Source of the DNA: Setoptus koraiensis
Taxonomy: Eukaryota > Arthropoda
Length of the DNA stretch: 64,000 bases
Assembly (NCBI GenBank): GCA_048013815.1
Contig: CM106585.1
Span: 17,732,001-17,796,000 of the forward strand
Reading direction: 5' to 3'
Below, in pieces: positions 1 through 10,308 of the stretch (positions within the stretch are counted from its first letter, which is position 1; each line of letters starts with the position of its first letter). A program made the translations under genes and the position numbers. A model generated the notes under the pieces. It did not search any database, was not told the DNA's origin, and worked only from the letters and a program-made list of their open reading frames with translations.

Positions 1-960
1 CCGAAGAGCGCCACACTTTTTTCGGGGTATTTTGGGTATTTTTGGGTAGGGTATTGTACCCTGATACCGCGATGCGTATTCCGGAAGTGCGGAAATTCTT
101 CGTTCCCGAGATAACCGAGGTACCGCTCAGTGGGCGTTTCACGGTACCCGACAGCCGCTTGGAGATTTGCGGGTAGTTTTTCGGGGAAATTTTTGGTACC
201 TCATCAAGGTCGCATCCAATACAGCAAGGAATGGCAGAAATAGGCCTCAGCTTCGCTCAGCTTGTGATGGGTCTGAGAACTCGGCCTGCGGCCTCGTAAT
301 CTGGAGGCCGTCACATCTCCGTCGTCGCTCCCGCGACGACTCCGTGCGACGGGAACCCTTCGGGTAGGGTTGATGAGCGCTTCGGGTATCGGGCTGCGCC
401 CTCTACCCTCCGCTCACGTGACTGCAATCCATACCCTGTTAAAAGAGATGATCAGACTGCGAACTGTGAAGCCCAAGATTTCACAGCATCCCATCGAATG
501 CGCAGGCTTCAGATTTAACAGTTCATTAATCAGCGTAATTCCGACCGATTGCGCAAGTATTGCTTCTGTCAGGTCGTCTGATGACGGCATTCCACTGAAC
601 AAAGACCCGTTCGCTGAACTCGCTAAGATCATGCGCATAGAATAGCAAGCAAGAGGTGAAAACCAACAAAAACGGCCCTTATCAGGGCAACCCCACTTTT
701 AACAACTTTCTCTTGGTTTTTCCCAGAGATCTCGAGAACCGCGCGTCCAACATGGCTGAAATTGATGGCGTTGTGCTCAGCATGCTTGAATCTACCAGTG
801 TACCGAGTTTTGAGTCTGTATCTCAGAGTTTTATTAAAACCGGAACCGGAAGTTTCCGCACTTCCGGACCACTCAATTTGTACCAAGGGGGCCCTACGGA
901 CCCTATGTGTGAAGTTTCATCTCAATAGAAGTGTGGCGCTCTTCGGGACTACACCCAAAG
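1..960. mobile_element. Element A: ~1 kb non-autonomous DNA transposon with terminal inverted repeats
   Basis: The window opens with CCGAAGAGCGCCACACTT, and the reverse complement of this lies near 931-948, so the two ends form a terminal inverted repeat. The TIR seems to continue outward on the right to about 957-960 (GGGTGTAGTCCCGAAG read inward), so the outermost few bases on the left probably lie outside the window. Both subterminal regions carry TTCCGGAAGTGCGGAAA, and the left end is full of GGGTATTT-type words. There is no long ORF and no recognisable transposase, so the element is MITE-like or a deletion derivative. It is clearly related to the element at 5441-6429, but in the opposite orientation. 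No target-site duplication can be assigned. Confidence 0.75.
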
Positions 961-1165
961 TTTTTAGTGGATAAGGTGATGAGCCATCCAATAGATCCGG
1001 CGAGGATCTATTCATGGTTGTTTATATATATGTTAAATTATATGTTAAAAGATATTTCTAATAGATATTTCTCTATATTTTGGCTGGATGGGTAAAATAT
1101 GGCATTCGACTTTCTTTTGTGGTGCTACTATCAGATAAACATCCGAGTCTGGCTCTACATCAACA
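961..1165. other. AT-rich spacer between element A and the satellite
   Basis: About 200 bp of ordinary AT-rich DNA with no convincing ORF. The short ORF starting at 1099 runs into the first satellite copy and is judged spurious. Confidence 0.4.
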
Positions 1166-2332
1166 ATTTAACTTTGAGACATGTTAGTCCTACAAGTTTG
1201 CACACGAGCATGAGCGAAAAACTGGCGCAAAATTTTGTGCAACATTACTATTTAGAACTGTATACACAACAAGGTTCAATTGAATCAGTTCAATAAAGTC
1301 AACAATGTCAATCATGAACATCAGTCTATGAGTATTGGCGGCAAATTAAGCTGGTCAATAGTCAAATTTTACCAATAGGTGCTTCTGATTAACTTGCCAT
1401 TGACAGATGACCGGCTTAATTGATCATTTGTATCACTTCAAGAGTGATAATTATGTTTGAATGTCATCCAGTGCTTGTATAATATGCTAAACTAACTTGT
1501 CAAGCATGCTATTGACACAGATCAATGCCTAGAGTGACACCAATCTATGCAAAAGAGAGCTAATTTAGCTTTGGGACATGATAGTCCATCAAGTTTGCAC
1601 ACGAGCATGAGCGAAAAACTGGCGCAAAATTTTGTGCAACATTACTATTCAGAACTGTATACACAACAAGGTCCAATTGAATCAGTTCAATAAAGTCAAC
1701 AATGTCAATCATGAACATCAGTCTATGAGTATTGGCGGCAAATTAAGCTGGTCAATAGTCAAATTTTACCAATAGGTGCTTCTGATTGACTTGCCATTGA
1801 CAGATGACCGGCTTAATTGATCATTTGTATCACTTCAAGAGTGATAATTATGTTTGAATGTCATCCAGTGCTTGTATAATATGCTAAACTAACTTGTCAA
1901 GCATGCTATTGACACAGATCAATGCATAGAGTGACACCAATCTATGCAAAAGAGAGCTAATTTAGCTTTGGGACATGATAGTCCATCAAGTTTGCACACG
2001 AGCATGAGCGAAAAACTGGCGCAAAATTTTGTGCAACATTACTATTTAGAACTGTATACACAACAAGGTTCAATTGAATCAGTTCAATAAAGTCAACAAT
2101 GTCAATCATGAACATCAGTCTATGAGTATTGGCGGCAAATTAAGCTGGTCAATTGTTAAATTTTACCAATAGGTGCTTCTGATTAACTTGCCATTGACAG
2201 ATGACCGGCTTAATTGATCATTTGTATCACTTCAAGAGTGATGATTATGTTTGAATGTCATCCAGTGCTTGTATAATATGCTAAACTAACTTGTCAAGCA
2301 TGCTATTGACACAGATCAATGCCTAGAGTGAC
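1166..2332. repeat. 397-bp tandem satellite, three copies
   Basis: The landmark CACACGAGCATGAGCG recurs at 1201, 1598 and 1995, exactly 397 bp apart, and the copies differ at only a few positions. The unit contains a palindromic core, GGCGCAAAATTTTGTGC, and a second landmark, AGCATGCTATTGACACAG. The third copy stops after CCTAGAGTGAC at 2332, where unrelated DNA begins. The same unit resumes at 4946. No coding capacity is apparent, and the short ORFs in it are chance. The near identity of the copies implies recent amplification or ongoing homogenisation. Confidence 0.9.
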
Positions 2333-2682
2333 TTCATGAGAGGGCGTAACAAAGGAGCGGGAACAATCCACGAATTATCTTACCTCAATGGCGCTTTGCA
2401 ATGCATGGCGTCATGGACGGGACATGCATGTCCCAAATCATTAAACAAGCGAGATGAAAAAGTTCGATCATTCGCTTCATCGTCAGCACCACCATCATAT
2501 CATCCAGAATAAGTCTCTTTATTATCATTATCACTGAATATATACGCCAACAGATTACCTTTGACTCATATTCTTCGAAAGAAAAGTTTGAGCGCCCCCT
2601 ACCGTGGGGATCAGAAGTTATTCTAGAAAAAAGTTAGATAGTTTAAGTTGGGACACCCCGTATACCGGCATGAATCAGATAT

Positions 2683-2692
2683 TATATATAAG
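2683..2692 (+). promoter_or_regulatory. TATA-like element in the insertion
   Basis: TATATATAAG lies about 40 bp before ATG 2731. That ATG opens a 37-codon ORF (2731-2844) starting MPRQKRARM and containing a possible splice donor (GTGAGAG, near 2822). This could be the first exon of a gene whose body is the 4193 ORF, but no splice connection can be shown. Confidence 0.25.
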
Positions 2693-2762
2693 CAGAATTA
2701 CTATCAATTATATTATTTACATTAATCAATATGCCTCGCCAAAAAAGAGCTAGAATGTTTCT

Positions 2763-2955
2763 GGACAGAACCGTCCCACTCAAACTACCTCAACTTCGTC
2801 TGTTGGGACAAGACTGTCCTCGTGAGAGTGGACGGAGCCGATAAATTATCACCGGAATGATCTGGGACAGCACTGTCCTTAGGACCGCCGTAAATACTTG
2901 AAGATGGGCGCGATTTTCAAATCACTAAGTAGAAGTTTTGTGGACAATACTGTCC
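2763..2955. repeat. Series of GGACA-N4-TGTCC palindromes
   Basis: Perfect 5+4+5 palindromes GGACA-N4-TGTCC occur at 2806-2819, 2865-2878 and 2942-2955. An imperfect one (GGACAGAACCGTCC) is at 2763-2776, and a fifth, AGACATGACTGTCC, lies near the far end of the insertion at 4899-4912. Arm sequence and gap length are conserved while the spacers are not, which is what binding sites for a dimeric protein look like. Confidence 0.6.
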
Positions 2956-3346
2956 TTCCCGAGCAGTGGGGGGTAAACCCTTTTGTTTCACCAGAAACAT
3001 TGTCCCTTCCCCCAAAATCTAGAAAATAGAAAGAGATACAATTAAACGGTGTAATTGTAATTCACAGCCAATTTGGCACGTTGCTATTCTCATGCGCAAA
3101 CGGAAAAATGTCTAATACGCATACAACTGTTACCAAATCACATATATGTATCGATAACTGCCTTTGTACCCCACTCACTAAACAAATAAAGTAAAATAAA
3201 ATAAAATAGAAAAAATATAGAACAAGTTATACTGATTATACCAGTATAAGAGCGCTTAATTTTTCCAGTGAAGTTTTGGACAGTTTATTAAGAAGTGATA
3301 AGTGCTAGCTGTCACTAGAAAGTTTTTCAAGAATTTATCCTGGTGA

Positions 3347-3610
3347 GAACAGTTTCGAAAATTGAACATACTGTGGAAGAACATGTGCCACAAAATGGCC
3401 TATATCGCCAATACTAGAAACAGAACAGTTTCGAAAATTGCACATAATGTATGGGCACATGTGATCAAAAATCAGATGTATTGAATGAGCTAACATGATC
3501 CAGAATTGCCTATAGCGCCAATACTAGAAACAGAACAGTTTCGAAAATCGCACATAATGTATGGGCACATGTGCCACAATATGGCCTATAGCGCCAATAC
3601 TAGAAACAGA
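3347..3610. repeat. Three-copy direct repeat in the insertion
   Basis: Copies begin with GAACAGTTTCGAAAAT at 3347, 3423 and 3533 and end with GCCAATACTAGAAACA. Copies 1 and 3 are about 76-78 bp long. The middle copy is 110 bp and carries extra internal sequence. All contain an ACATGTG core. Confidence 0.75.
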
Positions 3611-3639
3611 AAATTGATAAGACTTGCACAGATCGTGTA

Positions 3640-4110
3640 TAGCATCGATCCACCTCCTCACAATACATCAACCTCTGCATGAGCTCTGGACTTAAAATTC
3701 AATTCTCGTTATAGCTTCGGTCCACCTCCTAACTAGACATGAGCCCGAGACTCAAGATTCAATCCACCTCCCTAGTAAATGTGTATTTGGGAGGTGGACG
3801 AACTTTTGAATCTCAAGCTTGAGTGTACCTCCCACCTCCCACCTCCCAAGCACATTCCTGCCTACACACTCACTAAGCACTGATTATGCTAGTGCTAATG
3901 TATGCAAGCACACAGCGCGTGACTCTCAAGATCGAAAACTGTGAATATCCACAAATAAATCGGTACGTGGATATTCACTGGCATACAAAGTCGGAGTATT
4001 CACAAGCACACAGCGCGTGAATCACCATAGCACAATTGGTGAATATCCTATGAAATGCACGAATTAAGTATCCACCATCATACCGTGCGTGGATATTCAT
4101 GCGTGATTTA
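3640..4110. repeat. CCACCTCC clusters and GTGAATATCCAC inverted repeats
   Basis: Between 3648 and 3850 the word CCACCTCC or its complement occurs repeatedly. From 3941 to 4100 the word GTGAATATCCAC recurs on both strands. A perfect 12-bp inverted pair at 3941-3952 and 3967-3978 can form a hairpin with a 14-base loop, and partial copies lie near 4038 and 4089. The block ends about 80 bp before ATG 4193 and may be upstream control sequence for it. Confidence 0.55.
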
Positions 4111-4192
4111 TAGGATCCAACAACACTACATCATAAGCCCTTAATTAAAATTAAGCGCTAATAAAATAAAACTTCTCCATAAAAAAGTAATA

Positions 4193-4786
4193 ATGACTGA
4201 CGACGCAGCTCTTCCACCAGCAGATGAAAATTTCTTCGGAAGTCGCCGACTGGAGATCATGGATAGAAATACTGGAGACAGATGGCCAAGAGTACAGGTC
4301 ACCGGTAGGCCTGAAGATAGGAGAACTCCAAAGGAAACGATAGACTATTTAAGTCGAGGATTAGGATTGACGGTGCGAGAATTCGCAGATAAGGGGTTCG
4401 TAGGCAGGCGTCTTCAATTCATTTTCGAAGGCATAGGAGAGGGATGCAACGTGACAGGGATTGGGAGCACTGACGAAAAAGCGTCGGCAACCGCTCATAT
4501 GCTAGTCCTATTACTTTTCTTCCAACTTGACATCCATAAGACGCCTCTTCGAGTCATGGATGCTCCATATAAAAAGAAAGCATATTGGAAACTTGCTGAT
4601 AATTTCGGATTCGAGCGATTTAAACTGCTTCCCAATAATAGTCGAGAAATAATAGATATCGACATCTTGGCGAACACGATGAACAGTGATGGAGGTAGTG
4701 TTCCTACACCAGCACCGATCGACAAGTATTCAAAATGGGCCGCAAAAGTAATTAGTATGAGTGATTTACCGGATCTCCGATTCTGA
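4193..4786 (+). CDS. Unknown 197-aa protein carried by the satellite insertion, faintly dsRBD-like
   Basis: Intact ORF with an ATG start, preceded by an A-rich leader. It is not a family I can name with confidence. Residues about 44-110 have the layout of a double-stranded-RNA-binding domain: an N-terminal helix (TPKETIDYLSRGLGL), strands around RRLQFIFEG, then GIGSTDEKASATAHMLVLLL in the place of the usual G-x-G-x-S-K-K-x-A-K helix. The two Lys that normally contact RNA are replaced by Asp-Glu. The second half is charged, with no membrane segment. It is the only sizeable intact ORF in the insertion, so it may be the element's own protein or a captured host gene. Confidence 0.5.
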   Translation: MTDDAALPPADENFFGSRRLEIMDRNTGDRWPRVQVTGRPEDRRTPKETIDYLSRGLGLTVREFADKGFVGRRLQFIFEGIGEGCNVTGIGSTDEKASATAHMLVLLLFFQLDIHKTPLRVMDAPYKKKAYWKLADNFGFERFKLLPNNSREIIDIDILANTMNSDGGSVPTPAPIDKYSKWAAKVISMSDLPDLRF

Positions 4787-4945
4787 CGATATATCTGCTA
4801 TTATGAGGATTATAATCTCATTTCTGTTACCACTATATCAAAGATATATGAATAAAATAAAAACCAAACAGATCTCAGCCTTGACCGTTTCCCAACAGAG
4901 ACATGACTGTCCTAATTCATTCAGATCATCATCAGTAAATTCCTA

Positions 4946-5440
4946 TTGTCAAGCATGCTATTGACACAGATCAATCCTAGATTGACACCAATCTATGCAA
5001 AAGAGAGCTAATTTAGCTTTGGGACATGATAGTCCATCAAGTTTGCACACGAGCATGAGCGAAAAACTGGCGCAAAATTTTGTGCAACATTACTATTTAG
5101 AACTGTATACACAACAAGGTTCAATTGAATCAGTTCAATAAAGTCAACAATGTCAATCATGAACATCAGTCTATGAGTATTGGCGGCAAATTAAGCTGGT
5201 CAATAGTCAAATTTTACCAATAGGTGCTTCTGATTAACTTGCCATTGACAGATGACCGGCTTAATTGATCATTTGTATCACTTCAAGAGTGATAATTATG
5301 TTTGAATGTCATCCAGTGCTTGTATAATATGCTAAACTAACTTGTCAAGCATGCTATTGACACAGATCAATGCCTAGAGTGACACCAATCTATGCAAAAG
5401 AGAGCTAATTTAGCTTTGGGACATGATAGTCCTACAAGTT
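4946..5440. repeat. 397-bp satellite, continuation (one full and one partial copy)
   Basis: The satellite resumes with TTGTCAAGCATGCTATTG. One full copy carries CACACGAGCATGAGCG at 5046. A second begins at about 5404 and is cut at 5440 by element B. This unit is the same as that at 1166-2332. Confidence 0.88.
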
Positions 5441-6429
5441 TGGGGTGTTCTCCGAAAAGACGACACACTCCGATTTCCTTCAAACTTCACATATGGGCTC
5501 CGAAGGGGCCCAAAGAACAAATAAAGTGGTCCGGAAGTGCGGAAATTTCTACTTCCGGAGTTATAGAAAAATGCATTTTTCGGGCCTCAGAGGGGCCTCA
5601 GACCTTAAATTTTTGTATGATTGTCTAGATCCACATGCTATCTATGTGATAGCGTTTAGATAAATCTTCTACATCAACTCGTTCGCGAGATATTCTACAA
5701 TATATGCAAGTCACACTTCCGGTTTTAAAACTGATGTTATTCGGCTGTACTACCAACTAGTCACGGTCTCTGAAGCAAATTCACACCCTATATAGAAGAA
5801 ATCCGATCACGGGCCCCGCCCATTCGACTCTCAGTCCACGGGAAGAATCTTTTTCAGTTAGGTGGCCGTCAGTCGTCCCGCCGGAGGCCGCAGGCCGTAG
5901 GCGTGGACGACTGGAGGCCGAACCCCTTCTCCGGCCCGGGCCCAAGATGCATGGCAGACGGAAGGGCTATTGTACTGCCTTGAACCCTGGCCCTGAACCT
6001 TTATTAGTAGGAGTCCTGGTCGAGGCTAGGACGTCAGGCTTCGCCTGGGGTGTTACATGGGGGGATATATACATTGGGGATATATCCTTAAATTGATTAT
6101 GCGCGGTTTCAATTCGTGCCGTGCGCATTGGTCACGCCTCTTCAGTTTGATCACTTTTATTTTCTTGCTTTAGCTTCTAGGTACAATCTACCACCGATGC
6201 GAAGACCTTAGTACCCTACCCGATGTCCGTGCGGGTGAGTACGGCCGACTGTACTGTCAATATGCCCTCAAATACCCTAAAATACCCAGTATGCGGTATC
6301 TCGGGTATCTCGGGTACGGGAAATTTCCGCACTTCCGGAATACCCATTCCGGTATCAAGGCACCATACCCTACCCATAAATACCCGAAATACTCAAATTG
6401 GGGTGTGTCGTCTTTTCGGAGAAGCCCCA
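5441..6429. mobile_element. Element B: ~990-bp TIR element, inverted relative of element A
   Basis: The left end, TGGGGTGTTCTCCGAAAAG, is matched by the reverse complement of the right end, with one indel and few substitutions over about 35 bp. The left subterminal region (ACTTCACATATGGG, then GTGGTCCGGAAGTGCGGAAA) matches the reverse complement of element A's right end. The right subterminal region matches A's left end, with GGGTATTT words and GATACCGG. The element sits inside a satellite copy. It has a GC-rich centre (5810-6050) and no credible transposase ORF, so it is non-autonomous. No clear target duplication. Confidence 0.8.
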
Positions 6430-6510
6430 GAATATATTGTACCCAATCAGCGTCATGGGACTGTAGACAGTTCCTCCTGAGAAGCCATTATAGAAGCCAT
6501 AGAGAAATTG

Positions 6511-6561
6511 GGGCAATATAAATAGCATATTCTTGTAAAGAATATGCTATTCATATTGCCC
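6511..6561. repeat. 24-bp-stem hairpin
   Basis: The arms at 6511-6534 and 6538-6561 are reverse complements with a single mismatch, separated by 3 bases. It lies just outside element B. It could be the relic of a small palindromic element, or an RNA hairpin if transcribed. No associated gene. Confidence 0.75.
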
Positions 6562-7356
6562 TATTTATATAAAAAAAAATAATTGATTGTTCTAGCCGAT
6601 CGCACATAGAACAAGTGGCCATGGACAAACAATAGACGACGCAACAATCTAAATCTGCCAGGTCCATTGTTTGTTTCGCTCGTTCTTTGTTCGTAAGACG
6701 GAATACCCTCCATAATACCAATGAATAAGCATAAACTCAACTGCACGAAATCGCCACCAGTATTGCCCAATAAGAATGTTTATCAAAAATTGAATGAGAA
6801 AAGAAAATTGGAAACGGATGTCCCAGATAGAAATGAAACGATACTCTTGACAGTGTATTATTCCGAATAGAATCTCGTGATTGGTAATTTTGATGGAACG
6901 TTCACAAACAGTGCAGTTGCAAGAGAGAGAGAGACTTCTGATCAACCAATCGTCGGTCGTTTTGCATATCTGCAAAAATTAACTGACTGAATCGTTAATT
7001 GAGATTGAATTAACCACAAAAAAATGCTCCAATGATAATTATACTTTGCATTATAGACTTTTTATTCTAACCTAGCCATGCATACAAAACGTTAAGACAC
7101 AAATATAAAGTATGTTTGAAACGCGGGTGATTGTAACACCTACTCGACTTTGGAGTCGAATGAGTTTTGATAATCAATTTCGAGATATTCTATAGAGTTG
7201 CAGTCGTAAATGTTGTAAACAATAATTTGTCACAATTGACACACTATTGTACTACTGTATTCAACATACACACTACGATAACGATAGAGAGGCACAGTTT
7301 TAACAGCGTTTTGGCTCGTCTATTTCGACCTATTTTGACAGTGAGAAAATAATCAT
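6562..7356. other. Spacer with no supported gene
   Basis: AT-rich DNA between the repeats and the tetraspanin 3' end. A 108-codon minus-strand ORF (6649-6975) is hydrophobic and rich in I, F and W, but shows no family signature. I do not call it. Confidence 0.3.
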
Positions 7357-8670
7357 TTATCGGCTTCTAACAGATTTCGGGGCGACGATGCTCTTGACAG
7401 ATTTCGGGTCGATGATGCTATTAACAGATATCGCGCCGACGATGCTATTAACAGATTTCGGGGCGACGATACTCTTGACAGACTTCTTGCCGGCAAGGCT
7501 TTTAAAAGATTTTGGGCCCAATCCTTTCGTTTCCTGCGTAGATTTTACACCGAGTGATGATGAAGTTTTCCTTGGACCAAGTCCAGTTTTAACAGCTTTT
7601 GTTTTTAGTGACTTTCGTGCACTCTTGGTCGTGTTACCTTGAAAGTCTTCTCCGTTCATGCTCAAATAGTAAACTGTCCTATAGCATACTGCAGGGTGGG
7701 TGGAGCGTCTGGTCGCAACATCTTCGCAAACGTTGCTGCCTGAATAATTAAATCAATTATTTATTGTCGAATTGTATCAGTTGCCATGGCTGAAGCTGAT
7801 TATTCACTTATCTTTTGAGTTGGCGTCAAAGTCTGGCCTCACCGAAGGCGCTCGCCACCAACAAACAAAGACCTGTCAAGCTTAGAATAGTGACGATTAA
7901 AAATTGCACATGTTCCGCCGCAGCCGAATAATTATATTTGCAGCCCCTCTTGATCAAATCAATCAAGCATTTGAATAGATTCGAAGAATAGACAATGTAT
8001 TACTAAATGCTTCACTGGCGATACTACCAATCGAATGTCTCCATTCGAACTTACGGTTTGTCTATCTCAGTGAACTTACCACTTCCAATCTGTCGCAATA
8101 GTCGAATGGATCGGCTAGATGTGATAAATTCAATTTGATAATGTCAGATTTGAATGTTTGCGGTGATTCAAAGCCACAGCACTGATACCTCGTGTTCAGT
8201 TTATGCAATTGATCGGCATTCGTTTCGTCGAGGTGCTCATAATGATTTTTTAATTTATTCTCCACTGATTGAAAGCACAAAATAAACATTGAATAGAGGA
8301 GGCCTGAATAAGCGGCCGATATCATGATCAAATGAGTATGAGACTTTGCACAATTTGTCCATTCATGCACTATCTTGGAGCTTGTCTCTCCTTCTTGTTG
8401 GCTTTCAAGATACTCTGTTACCATTGTCGCAACGATGCTAACCAGAACAATTGTGCCAACAGTAAAAATTATGACACCTGAGGACCTAAAAACAGATACT
8501 ATGTTTGCCAATATAAATTTTTCCTCTGCTTCTATCAGGATCGTTGAACCAGTTATCAGTTCGAGTACGCACATAACTGTTATTGTCACCATAAATAAAA
8601 AGCCAACACTATCTGCGGCTGATTTTTTGTTGTACCTTGCAGCCGTTTTCTTTCTTTCCACAGGGGGCAT
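7357..8670 (-). CDS. Tetraspanin with a long Lys/Ser-repeat cytoplasmic tail (three exons)
   Basis: Exons read on the minus strand: 8670-8080, 7948-7843 and 7739-7357. Introns are 131 and 103 bp with donors GTAAGT and GTGAGG, and all junctions keep frame. The first ATG in frame is MPPVERKK. Exon 1 gives three membrane segments and the start of the large extracellular loop, with the diagnostic CCG (YQCCGFESP). Exon 2 supplies the closing RGC and the fourth membrane segment (VQFLIVTILSLTGLCLLV). Exon 3 is a tail of about 126 residues, unusually long for a tetraspanin, built from repeats such as KSVKSIVAP and KSVNSIVG. The first acceptor (CAAG) is weak, but it is the only one found that keeps frame. 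Expected to organise surface-membrane complexes; a sperm role is inferred from context. Confidence 0.82.
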
Positions 8671-9177
8671 ATCACTTAAATTTGGTTGAAAATTTAGCAC
8701 TAATTCTGGCTGGATAAATTATCTGAACGAAATTCTGTTTCTTTCTATCGAGTTTTGCATTGATGTGCCGTTGTCGATATATTTGCCCTGGCTGGCTCGT
8801 GCTTCAATGTCGAACAGATCAACTTGCCAGCCCAACAGATTAACAATTAATGATTTACAGAGGGTCTGTAAGTGGACCCTCATTCTAGAAGAGAATTGAA
8901 AGTCTCCTGGAGAGTTCCGTATCTTTTTGATAATCCATCTCGAACAACAAAGAATAGAGGCGGACGTGACCAACCGATGGTTTCAGTGGGCCGAACATGT
9001 TTGCCGACCATTTCGGTGGCTGTGCTGGCTAAAAAGGTTAGTTACAGAGGAGCCGAAAAATTTTCAATTGATAAATTTATTGGCTAAATTTGAATAAAAG
9101 ACTAAGGAAGGTTGGTTTCACATGATTTCGGGATGGTTTCGCATGGCACAAGCATTTGGAATTGCACACTGCACATT
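8671..9177. other. Intergenic spacer
   Basis: About 500 bp between the tetraspanin start and the MDH stop, both on the minus strand. It presumably holds the tetraspanin promoter. No conserved box is recognised. Confidence 0.35.
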
Positions 9178-10308
9178 CTAGGTTTTTTTTTTCTTGATCG
9201 ACTGCGACGATCTTCGGCCCAGCGAGCTCTTCGGAGTGGCGGAAGTACCTGAGCTGGCTGGGCCACCGATGGGGTGGCGCTTAAGATAATCTTCGCCTTT
9301 TGCTATGCTCACTTTCAATTCTTCCACTGCTTTCGGCAGCATTTGTTGTTCGTATTCGCTGAGCTTGCCCAATCCCAAATTCTTTGACACACCGTTTGGA
9401 CCCAGTTGCAGCGGCGTTGAAAAATAACTAACGCCCGGCACTACGTCTGATCTAACGTAAGCACACTCGACGATGTTGCTTTCGTTTCTCAATCCTTTCA
9501 ATAATGACACAACAAATCTGGCGCCCGCATACGCCATAGCCAGTGTTGCTGTACCAGTGCCGGCTTTGGCCTCCAGAACATGGATGCCAGCCTCTTGGAT
9601 GTTCTTGGTTGTTTTTTCCACGAGTGCCTGATCGCCTAATGCTGCCTGAGGTATTGCAGGCGTCGCTTGAGACAGCAACGGCATAATGGTGATTCCAGCA
9701 TGACCGCCAACTACGGGTAAATTCACTGTTTGCGGGTCTATCGGTGGCTTGAACATGTCTCGAGCCACAAATGTGCTGGCTCTAACTACGTCTAACGTGC
9801 AAACACCAAATATCCGATTTGGGTCATAGCAGTTCATTTTTTTGTAAACCTCGCTCACCAGAGGCACCAATGAGTTGACAGGATTTGAAATGATGGCCAT
9901 GAGGGATTTTGGTGCGTGTTCCGCGCAAACTTTTGCAATATCCACAATTATCTTTGCGTTCATGTCAAACAAATCGTCTCGTGTTTGGCCAGGTTTCTGG
10001 GGTCGACCGGCCGGTATAATAATAATGTGGGAATCTTTGACACAATCGGCCAATTCTTGTCCCTGGTGAGCGGTCACTTTGCAAAATTGATTGACATGAC
10101 TTAGGTCGGCAACAACGCCAGGACAATTGACCACGTCATACATTGCCAAATGCGAAATGTATACGGATTGACATTTTAGCAGCAACGACAATGGCTGACC
10201 AATACCTCCGGCCGCTCCAATCACGGCCACTTTGGCTCCATATTTATTTATGTCTGGCGGATTGGCCCAGTCGTTGCCGGTGCCAATCTGACTAGATGCC
10301 TTGGGCAT
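9178..10308 (-). CDS. Malate dehydrogenase paralogue with an LDH-type specificity residue and a basic Ser/Lys tail
   Basis: 376 aa from ATG 10308; sequence further upstream in frame is probably leader. It is a mitochondrial-type MDH by sequence: NAD loop GAAGGIGQ, acidic residue in MYDVV, catalytic Asp and substrate Arg in LDVVRAS, catalytic His in GGHAG, and Arg in TRDDLF. The mobile loop reads AGRPQKPGQTRDD where MDHs have AGVPRKPGMTRDD. The Arg that selects oxaloacetate (classical 102, residue 104 here) is therefore Gln, the residue of lactate dehydrogenases. There is no clear mitochondrial presequence. After the normal C-terminus it adds about 27 residues, ending RRSSQSIKKKKT. Likely a germline-specialised dehydrogenase; substrate untested. 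Confidence 0.9.
   Translation of the reverse strand: MPKASSQIGTGNDWANPPDINKYGAKVAVIGAAGGIGQPLSLLLKCQSVYISHLAMYDVVNCPGVVADLSHVNQFCKVTAHQGQELADCVKDSHIIIIPAGRPQKPGQTRDDLFDMNAKIIVDIAKVCAEHAPKSLMAIISNPVNSLVPLVSEVYKKMNCYDPNRIFGVCTLDVVRASTFVARDMFKPPIDPQTVNLPVVGGHAGITIMPLLSQATPAIPQAALGDQALVEKTTKNIQEAGIHVLEAKAGTGTATLAMAYAGARFVVSLLKGLRNESNIVECAYVRSDVVPGVSYFSTPLQLGPNGVSKNLGLGKLSEYEQQMLPKAVEELKVSIAKGEDYLKRHPIGGPASSGTSATPKSSLGRRSSQSIKKKKT

Larger units (their letters stand above)
2333..4945. mobile_element. 2.6-kb insertion splitting the satellite array, of unknown class
   Basis: Satellite sequence stops at 2332 and resumes at 4946. About 41 bp of the satellite (2291-2332 and 4946-4986) is present on both sides, like a long target duplication or an unequal-exchange join. 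The insertion contains a TATA-like site, a series of spaced palindromes, a three-copy repeat, CCACCTCC clusters, a hairpin and one intact 197-codon ORF. I recognise no transposase, reverse transcriptase or integrase, and no terminal inverted repeat. It could be a non-autonomous element carrying a gene, or a normal gene into which satellite copies spread. Class unassigned. Confidence 0.45.

Noticed and set aside
167-974. Several overlapping ORFs in element A
   Set aside because: None has a recognisable domain, they overlap on both strands, and the element copy at 5441-6429 does not preserve them.
1201-2332. CRISPR-like reading of the regular 397-bp repeats
   Set aside because: Whole units are repeated without unique spacers, so this is a tandem satellite in a eukaryote.
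6649-6975. 108-codon minus-strand hydrophobic ORF
   Set aside because: No family signature, no clear promoter, and composition typical of AT-rich non-coding DNA.
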